Positions 61,287 to 64,000 of a stretch of DNA of 64,000 bases are shown one piece after another. Below the pieces are notes generated by a model. That model was not told the DNA's origin. It searched no databases and saw nothing but the letters and a program-made list of their open reading frames with translations. The DNA is taken from NCBI GenBank assembly GCA_017525525.1, contig JAFXSQ010000046.1, positions 1 to 64,000 on the forward strand, written 5' to 3'. Both the position numbers and the translations under genes were made by a program. The DNA is from Lachnospiraceae bacterium. GTDB lineage: Bacteria; Bacillota; Clostridia; Lachnospirales; Lachnospiraceae. The number at the start of each line of letters is the position of its first letter. The first letter of the stretch is position 1.

Positions 61287-64000
61287 TTAACCCCAGCCGA
61301 TTACCACCGTGAACAATGCATCGATATCACCGTTTAAAAGCGACCATTGCTGTTTTCTCACCAGGTCAATCTTATCATTTCGCACTCTTATCTTCTTATA
61401 TGTATACTTACCGTACAGGTTCTGAACAAGCTTTGAATCCACATACTTATTTCCATAACTGCTCGTTCCTATAGCCTTGATATTGCCATACGAATCGTAG
61501 CTTACCTCCTCCCAAGCCGAAATCGAATAGGTCTTGAGCTTCTCTATCCTTCCGGAGCTGTCACAGCTGTAGCTTCTGTCACTGTAGCCTGAAAGATTCC
61601 CGGCAGAATCATAGGAATACATCATCTGTCTCGAAGTCCCCGTCGTTCCTATGAAGTTGACCTTGGTACGCCTTCCGCTGCTGTCGTAAGAATATTTATA
61701 TGTCTCCTGCTCGCCGGACTTGATCTCGACAACAGCCTTACTTATCAGGCCTTTGCTGTTATAGGAGTATGTAACGTCACACAAATCCTTATAGGAATCC
61801 TTCGCCAGCATTCCATATATATTATAAGAAAGCGTCCTGGGTATGCCCGTTTCATCCTCTATCGAGCTTATGACATAAACCTCCTGTTCGTCAGAGCTTT
61901 TAAGATATGCATCTCCTGTTTTTACCGGTGATTCAGCTCCGCTTTCAATAAGCTTTATCTGAAGAGCTTCTATACGGTAACCATAGCCCTGAGTTCCGGC
62001 AGTTCCGCCGTTCTTAGTCCAGGCAAGCCATCCGTATTTCTGTGTGTACACTCTGTAATATATATTATACTCCGAAGCAACCGCTCCGGTAAGCTTGATC
62101 TGTACTGCTTCAAGACGTCTTGACTTGCCCATGGTTCCGGCTATCATATTGTTACTTTTCGAAGCCTGCCAGCCCATTTTCTGTACATAAGCCCTGTATC
62201 TTATACCGCCATCGGCATTTTCAAGCTTTATCCTAAATGCTTCCAGCCTCAAAGCCTGCCCCTTTATTCCGGCAACCTCACCGTTTCCAACGAACTTCAT
62301 CCAGCCCTTCTTCTGCATGTACACCTTGTAGCTAAGCTTCGGCGCCTTAAGTTCCGGAAAATCCTCATCGCCTGTAGGCGCTATTCCTACAGTCTGAACA
62401 TGAAGGCTGTTCCTCAGACAAGTCCTTGTCTTTACTCCTGATTTAGTCTTCGTTGCAGCCCTTGTGATGGTCCAGCCACCCCACACATGCCCGAGGGCAG
62501 GAGTTTTAATGCTCTCCAAATCCTCAATCTCATTTTTTGCTTCCGCATCCGAGTAATACTTTCCGCAGTCAGTACAATGCCAGTATTCGGCATGTCCCTC
62601 CCGTTCACAATCAGCTTCCTCCCTGTCATGCTTCACAAGAATATGTTCAGTAGGAGGTATCTTGGTGTCCTCCTCATCTATCTCGGATTTTGCAAGGCTG
62701 TCAGTGAAGCATGCGCCGCAGACTGAGCATTTCCAGTATTCCGTATTGCCATAAGTTGTCTTGCCCGGTTCCATAGCACCGATATGTGTCAGCTTGTGTC
62801 CCTCAGCCCGAAGATAGACCTCAGCAATTGCTATCTCATTCTTGCCGGCAGCGTCACTGAAGTACTTCTTGCACACCGAACAGTCCCAATAAGCTTTCAT
62901 TCCATCCTCAGTACAGCTTCCTTTAATCTCCTCATGCCCTGTCAGCTTATGTCCCTCGCTTTTTACAGTGACATCCTCAAGAGTCGTTTCATTTATACCG
63001 TCTATATCCAGGAAGAGCTTGTTACAGGTCCCGCAGCTCCAATAGGTTCTGCTTCCGTCCTCAGTGCAGCTTACCGCCTTTGCCGCATGAAGTGTGAGAT
63101 CATGTCCCAAGGCCTTTTCAACAAGTGACGCTCCGCTTACCTCAAGCTTGCCATCCTTGTCCGAGAAAAGCTTCCCACACTCGGAGCAGGAGAAATGCGC
63201 CTTCTTTCCGGCTTCGGTACAAGTCGGAGCAATCTCCTTTTCTTCCTTTATCTTATGTCCCGTCGACTTTATCACAAGCTCCGAGCTTGAATTCAGTTCT
63301 TTGGTACCGCCCGCATCGGTATAAGTCTTCCTGCACACCGAGCAGGTCCAGTAAGCCTTCTGTCCGTCCTCGGTACAAGTCGCCTTAATCTCCTCATGAG
63401 CCGTCATCTTGTGCTTAAGCTTGGGAATAACAACCGCATCCGCTGTAGTCGGCTTTGTCGCTTCCTTATCAGTAAAATAATTCTTACAGGTATCACACTG
63501 CCAGTAGGCCTTGTTACCGTCCTCTGTACAGGTTGCCTCCTTTGCACCATGATAGGAGGTGGCATGCTTAGTCTTCGCAATCTTAGTCGCAGCTAAGGTT
63601 GTAGTCTTTGTCGCCTCCGCATCAGAGAAGAGCTTGCCACAACGCGAACAGCTCCAATATTCCTTATTGCCCTCTGCTATGCAGCTTGCTTCCTTTGCCT
63701 CCACATGCGTAAGCTGATGACCAAGCGCAGCTATATTGACGTCCGTTATCTCTAAGGTTCCGTTCTCATCAGAGTACTTCTTTCCGCAATCGGAGCAGGT
63801 ATAATAAGTCTCATTTCCTCCTTCGGTACAGGTTGCCGCCTTACCGGCAGTCCTGGTCATGCCTTTATGGGTATGCGGTGTAACCGAAACCGTAATCTCC
63901 GCGGTTTTCTTAGTATACTCATCCGTCGCACCGACAGTAGCCGTTACTATGCACTCTCCGGTCTTATCCTTTGAATTGAATACTCCGTTTGTTACCTTCG
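61287..64000 (-). CDS. Third giant surface protein: Cys modules, ChW and YD repeats (5' end outside window)
   Basis: The frame is open from the right edge to the stop at 61287 (over 900 codons), so the start, and probably a signal peptide, lies outside. Visible parts in order: an Ig-like tail (VTATVGATDEYTKKTAEITVSV); nine 45-residue modules with ATCTEDG, YW-x-C-x2-C and GHKLT; three ChW repeats (VYMQKKGWMKFVGNGEVAG, AYVQKMGWQAS, VYTQKYGWLAWTKNGGTAG); and last a block of YD/Rhs-like repeats (YSYNSKGLISK, YSYDSSGRRTK, YSYDSAGNLSG). The YD block after ChW repeats is not found in the gene at 12496-20031. The product is likely held at the cell wall; no enzyme site was seen. Confidence 0.9.
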   Translation of the reverse strand, partial: KVTNGVFNSKDKTGECIVTATVGATDEYTKKTAEITVSVTPHTHKGMTRTAGKAATCTEGGNETYYTCSDCGKKYSDENGTLEITDVNIAALGHQLTHVEAKEASCIAEGNKEYWSCSRCGKLFSDAEATKTTTLAATKIAKTKHATSYHGAKEATCTEDGNKAYWQCDTCKNYFTDKEATKPTTADAVVIPKLKHKMTAHEEIKATCTEDGQKAYWTCSVCRKTYTDAGGTKELNSSSELVIKSTGHKIKEEKEIAPTCTEAGKKAHFSCSECGKLFSDKDGKLEVSGASLVEKALGHDLTLHAAKAVSCTEDGSRTYWSCGTCNKLFLDIDGINETTLEDVTVKSEGHKLTGHEEIKGSCTEDGMKAYWDCSVCKKYFSDAAGKNEIAIAEVYLRAEGHKLTHIGAMEPGKTTYGNTEYWKCSVCGACFTDSLAKSEIDEEDTKIPPTEHILVKHDREEADCEREGHAEYWHCTDCGKYYSDAEAKNEIEDLESIKTPALGHVWGGWTITRAATKTKSGVKTRTCLRNSLHVQTVGIAPTGDEDFPELKAPKLSYKVYMQKKGWMKFVGNGEVAGIKGQALRLEAFRIKLENADGGIRYRAYVQKMGWQASKSNNMIAGTMGKSRRLEAVQIKLTGAVASEYNIYYRVYTQKYGWLAWTKNGGTAGTQGYGYRIEALQIKLIESGAESPVKTGDAYLKSSDEQEVYVISSIEDETGIPRTLSYNIYGMLAKDSYKDLCDVTYSYNSKGLISKAVVEIKSGEQETYKYSYDSSGRRTKVNFIGTTGTSRQMMYSYDSAGNLSGYSDRSYSCDSSGRIEKLKTYSISAWEEVSYDSYGNIKAIGTSSYGNKYVDSKLVQNLYGKYTYKKIRVRNDKIDLVRKQQWSLLNGDIDALFTVVIGWG

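Noticed and set aside
1..64000. tRNA, rRNA, integrase or transposase genes marking a mobile island
   Set aside because: None was recognised on either strand; evidence for transfer in the first 25 kb rests on fragments and duplications only.

Overview
The window looks like a chromosomal segment of a Gram-positive, low-to-moderate GC Firmicute, most likely a Lachnospiraceae (Butyrivibrio/Roseburia-like gut or rumen Clostridia). The grounds are the complete minus-strand S10-spc-alpha ribosomal cluster with adk-map-infA, a zinc-type S14, the hup-rqcP-divIC-tilS-hpt-ftsH neighbourhood, giant secreted proteins ending in clostridial hydrophobic (ChW) repeats, and many Rpn-type and AlbA_2-type paralogues. 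No rRNA, tRNA or CRISPR array was seen.

Region 1 (1-25.5 kb, almost all minus strand) is an accessory island. It holds two copies of a TetR regulator followed by a giant secreted beta-helix protein (TetR 8029-8673 with 1-7920; TetR 20814-21464 with 12496-20031). Around them lie fragments: a truncated AAA ATPase, two broken AlbA_2/HATPase genes, three Rpn nuclease remnants, a PIN toxin missing its first strand, and its partner cut by a stop codon. An intact ATPase_2/DUF234 gene, a beta-carbonic anhydrase and one intact AlbA_2 protein are also present. A 60-bp terminator block is shared by two gene junctions, which suggests the island grew by tandem duplication of TetR/surface-protein units and then decayed.

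Region 2 (26-40 kb) is mostly core. It has a LacI-type sensor fused to GGDEF, a membrane acyltransferase, ftsH, hpt, tilS, divIC, a HerA-like ATPase, rqcP, hup, a DUF6062 protein, a YjfB-like protein, and an ECF transporter module with EcfT and a single fused two-ATPase EcfA. The 3' end of hpt is triplicated in the hpt-ftsH spacer.

Region 3 (40.2-57.3 kb) is the full ribosomal supercluster rpsJ to rplQ. It has a promoter at 57215-57243, a leader of about 275 nt and a strong terminator at 40235-40264. Most spacers are 0-26 bp, but seven are 150-360 bp. Six of those seven contain hairpin, palindromic or duplicated repeat elements, one of which (80 bp, 77/80 identical) occurs twice in the operon.

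Region 4 (57.3-64 kb) holds a full-length Rpn nuclease with a heptad-repeat tail, a divergent XRE regulator co-directional with a macro-domain/HTH fusion, a VWA protein, and the 3' part of a third giant secreted protein (Cys modules, ChW repeats, then YD/Rhs-like repeats). The three giant proteins share the same Cys modules, and the two whose C-termini are visible share the ChW tail. They probably form a family of swappable cell-surface proteins.
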